Below are positions 5,902-7,244 of a stretch of DNA of 7,244 nt, one piece after another. This DNA comes from Rhodobacter sp. (lineage in GTDB: Bacteria; Pseudomonadota; Alphaproteobacteria; Rhodobacterales; Rhodobacteraceae): the NCBI GenBank assembly GCA_013824045.1, contig PNND01000209.1, positions 1 to 7,244 of the forward strand, read 5' to 3'. Made by a program: the position numbers and the translations under genes. How positions within the stretch are numbered: position 1 is the first letter of the stretch; the number at the start of each line of letters is the position of its first letter. The notes under the pieces are model-generated. The model did not search any database. It was given only the letters and a program-made list of their open reading frames with translations, and was not told where the DNA came from.

Positions 5902-7053
5902 ATGCCCGACTCTGCCAACCCCGTCCGGATACCTTCGGCCCGCGACCCCCGCCTTGATGTATTTCGCGGCATCTGCCTTGTGATGATCTTTCTCAACCAC
6001 GTCCCCGGCACGGTGTTCGAGGAATTCACCTCGCGCAATTTCGGCTTCTCCGACGCCGCCGAAGGGTTCGTCCTGATGTCCGGCATCGCGGCGGGGCTGG
6101 CCTATTCCGCCGATTTCCGCGCCACCTCCATGCGGCTCTGGACCGGGCTCGCCCGCGTCTGGCGCCGGGTCTGGACGCTGTACCTCGTGCATATCCTCAC
6201 CACCTTCGCCGCTCTCGCCACCGCCGGAGCCGTGGCGCTGTGGCTGGGCAATTCGGAACTGCTGTTCGAGAACCAGATGAAATGGGTCTGGCTCGATCCG
6301 CTGCGTACCCTGATCGGTCTGGTGATCCTGACCCACCAATTCGGCTATGTGAACATCCTGCCGCTCTACCTTGCCCTGCTGGCTGTGGCACCGCTGCTCC
6401 TGTTCCTCGCGTGGCGGTATCCGCTCTGGCTTATGGCCGTGTCGGTCGCAGTCTGGCTGGCGGCGGGCATCTGGCGGCTTGGGCCGCCAAATTACCCCTC
6501 CTCGGGCGTGTGGTTCTTCAACCCGCTGGCGTGGCAGGTGATCTTCATCACCGGCCTGCTCACCGGGGTGGCGATGAAAGACGGGCGGCGTTTCGTACCC
6601 ATCCGCCGCTGGCTGCAGGTTCTGACGGGCATCTTCCTGCTCTATGCCGCATTCTCGGTGCAGTTTCCGGCGGTGTCAAAGATCACCGGCAACACGCTCT
6701 GGCTGGCCAAGGAAACCTTCCACCTACCCTGGAACCTGACCGCCTTCGACAAGACCTATGTGACAGGACCGCGCCTGTTGCACATCCTCGCACTTGCCTA
6801 TTTCCTGTCCTCTTTCGCCTTCATCCGCCGCGCCTGCGCCTATTGGATTGCCGCCCCGTTCGAACTGCTGGGCCGTCAGGCCCTGCCCGTCTTCGCGCTC
6901 GGCTCGGTGCTCTGCATCGGATTGCAGGGGGTAAAGCATGTGACAGGCGAAAATCTCACCACCGACGCGCTGATCATCGCGGGCGGGCTTGCGCTGCAAT
7001 TCGCGCTGGCCGCCGCGCGGCAATATTGGCCAAAGCCGGCAAAGGTCAGTTGA
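5902..7053 (+). CDS. opgC: OpgC, glucan succinyltransferase-like membrane protein
   Basis: A 383-residue multi-pass inner-membrane protein of the OpgC family. In R. sphaeroides OpgC is required for adding succinyl groups to the periplasmic glucans, which makes them anionic. Family features are visible: RDPRLDVFRGICLVMIFLNH (14-33, with His33 the likely catalytic base as in related membrane acyltransferases), FGFSDAAEGFVLMSG (47-61), NILPLY (151-156) and WFFNPLAWQ (204-212). About ten hydrophobic helices are seen, at roughly 22-38, 54-70, 90-115, 135-150, 153-170, 174-190, 208-225, 236-252, 290-307 and 325-345, with a last one near 355-371. It lies 109 bp after opgH, wide enough for its own regulation but consistent with the same operon. 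The ribosome binding site is poor: GGAGA at 5876-5880 is too far, GGTGA at 5894-5898 rather close. The C terminus overlaps the convergent gene by 8 bp. Confidence 0.92.
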   Translation: MPDSANPVRIPSARDPRLDVFRGICLVMIFLNHVPGTVFEEFTSRNFGFSDAAEGFVLMSGIAAGLAYSADFRATSMRLWTGLARVWRRVWTLYLVHILTTFAALATAGAVALWLGNSELLFENQMKWVWLDPLRTLIGLVILTHQFGYVNILPLYLALLAVAPLLLFLAWRYPLWLMAVSVAVWLAAGIWRLGPPNYPSSGVWFFNPLAWQVIFITGLLTGVAMKDGRRFVPIRRWLQVLTGIFLLYAAFSVQFPAVSKITGNTLWLAKETFHLPWNLTAFDKTYVTGPRLLHILALAYFLSSFAFIRRACAYWIAAPFELLGRQALPVFALGSVLCIGLQGVKHVTGENLTTDALIIAGGLALQFALAAARQYWPKPAKVS

Positions 7054-7244
7054 ACTTTGCCGGGTCCGGCCCCGTCCGCTCGCCCGCCTCCAGCGTCGCG
7101 ATGGCAGCCATCTCGGCCTCGGTCAGGGTGAAGTCAAACAGATCGATGTTCTCTGCCAGCCCCGCCGCGCGGGTGGATCGCGGGATCACCGAACAGCCCA
7201 ACTGCACATGCCAGCGCAAGATAACCTGCGCCGGGCTGCGCCCC
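7046..7244 (-). CDS. Aldo/keto reductase, C-terminal part
   Basis: The minus strand encodes the last 65 codons of an aldo/keto reductase, cut by the right edge of the window. The stop is the complement of TCA at 7046-7048. The visible part begins GRSPAQVILRWHVQLG, the conserved AKR helix, and continues with the cofactor-binding segment IPRSTRAAGLAENIDLFDF and the helix LTEAEMAAIATLE. It ends in GPDPAKFN, a tail common in 2,5-diketo-D-gluconate reductase-like proteins (DkgA/DkgB group), which reduce small carbonyl compounds with NADPH. In most relatives an Arg sits six residues after the Lys/Arg of the IPKS motif and contacts the 2'-phosphate of NADPH; here that place is Gly, while an Arg is found three residues after the motif. 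The gene is convergent with opgC and overlaps its end by 8 bp. Confidence 0.9.
   Translation of the reverse strand, partial: GRSPAQVILRWHVQLGCSVIPRSTRAAGLAENIDLFDFTLTEAEMAAIATLEAGERTGPDPAKFN

Overview
The window looks like the chromosome of a high-GC alphaproteobacterium of the order Rhodobacterales (Rhodobacter-like family). The reasons are GC-rich genes with C/G-ending codons, a three-gene opgG-opgI-opgH cluster followed by opgC as recalled for Rhodobacter sphaeroides, and a TTGCAG/TATATC promoter of the kind seen in this group. No mobile element, CRISPR array, rRNA or tRNA is visible.

Left part (1-1961): after about 216 bases without a convincing gene come two overlapping plus-strand genes, a zinc-binding GFA/CENP-V family protein (217-633) and a GNAT acetyltransferase (start about 599, end 1069). 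A 346-base gap follows. It holds a degenerate 15-bp tandem repeat (about 1091-1194) and a compact set of alternating inverted hexamers (1302-1320). Next is an NADPH-dependent FMN reductase-family gene (1416-1961).

Central and right part (1962-7053): a 274-base regulatory gap with a 14-bp perfect palindrome and a good promoter candidate leads into the osmoregulated periplasmic glucan (OPG) locus. OpgG is a Tat-exported periplasmic protein. OpgI is a 59-residue protein. OpgH is the membrane glucosyltransferase that makes the beta-1,2-glucan backbone. OpgC is a multi-pass membrane acyltransferase-like protein expected to add succinyl groups. Together they build, export, trim or shape and decorate the glucan. 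At the right edge, the C-terminal 65 codons of an aldo/keto reductase lie on the minus strand and overlap the end of opgC by 8 bp.

The most interesting observation concerns opgI and opgH. They are in the same reading frame and are separated only by a TAG and one sense codon. OpgI also carries an LPxAPLAMPxQ-type segment that I recall from the N terminus of full-length OpgH proteins. OpgI therefore looks like the detached N-terminal segment of OpgH, made separate by a single amber codon. The OPG pathway itself is known; this split architecture and the 15-bp repeat are the points worth checking.
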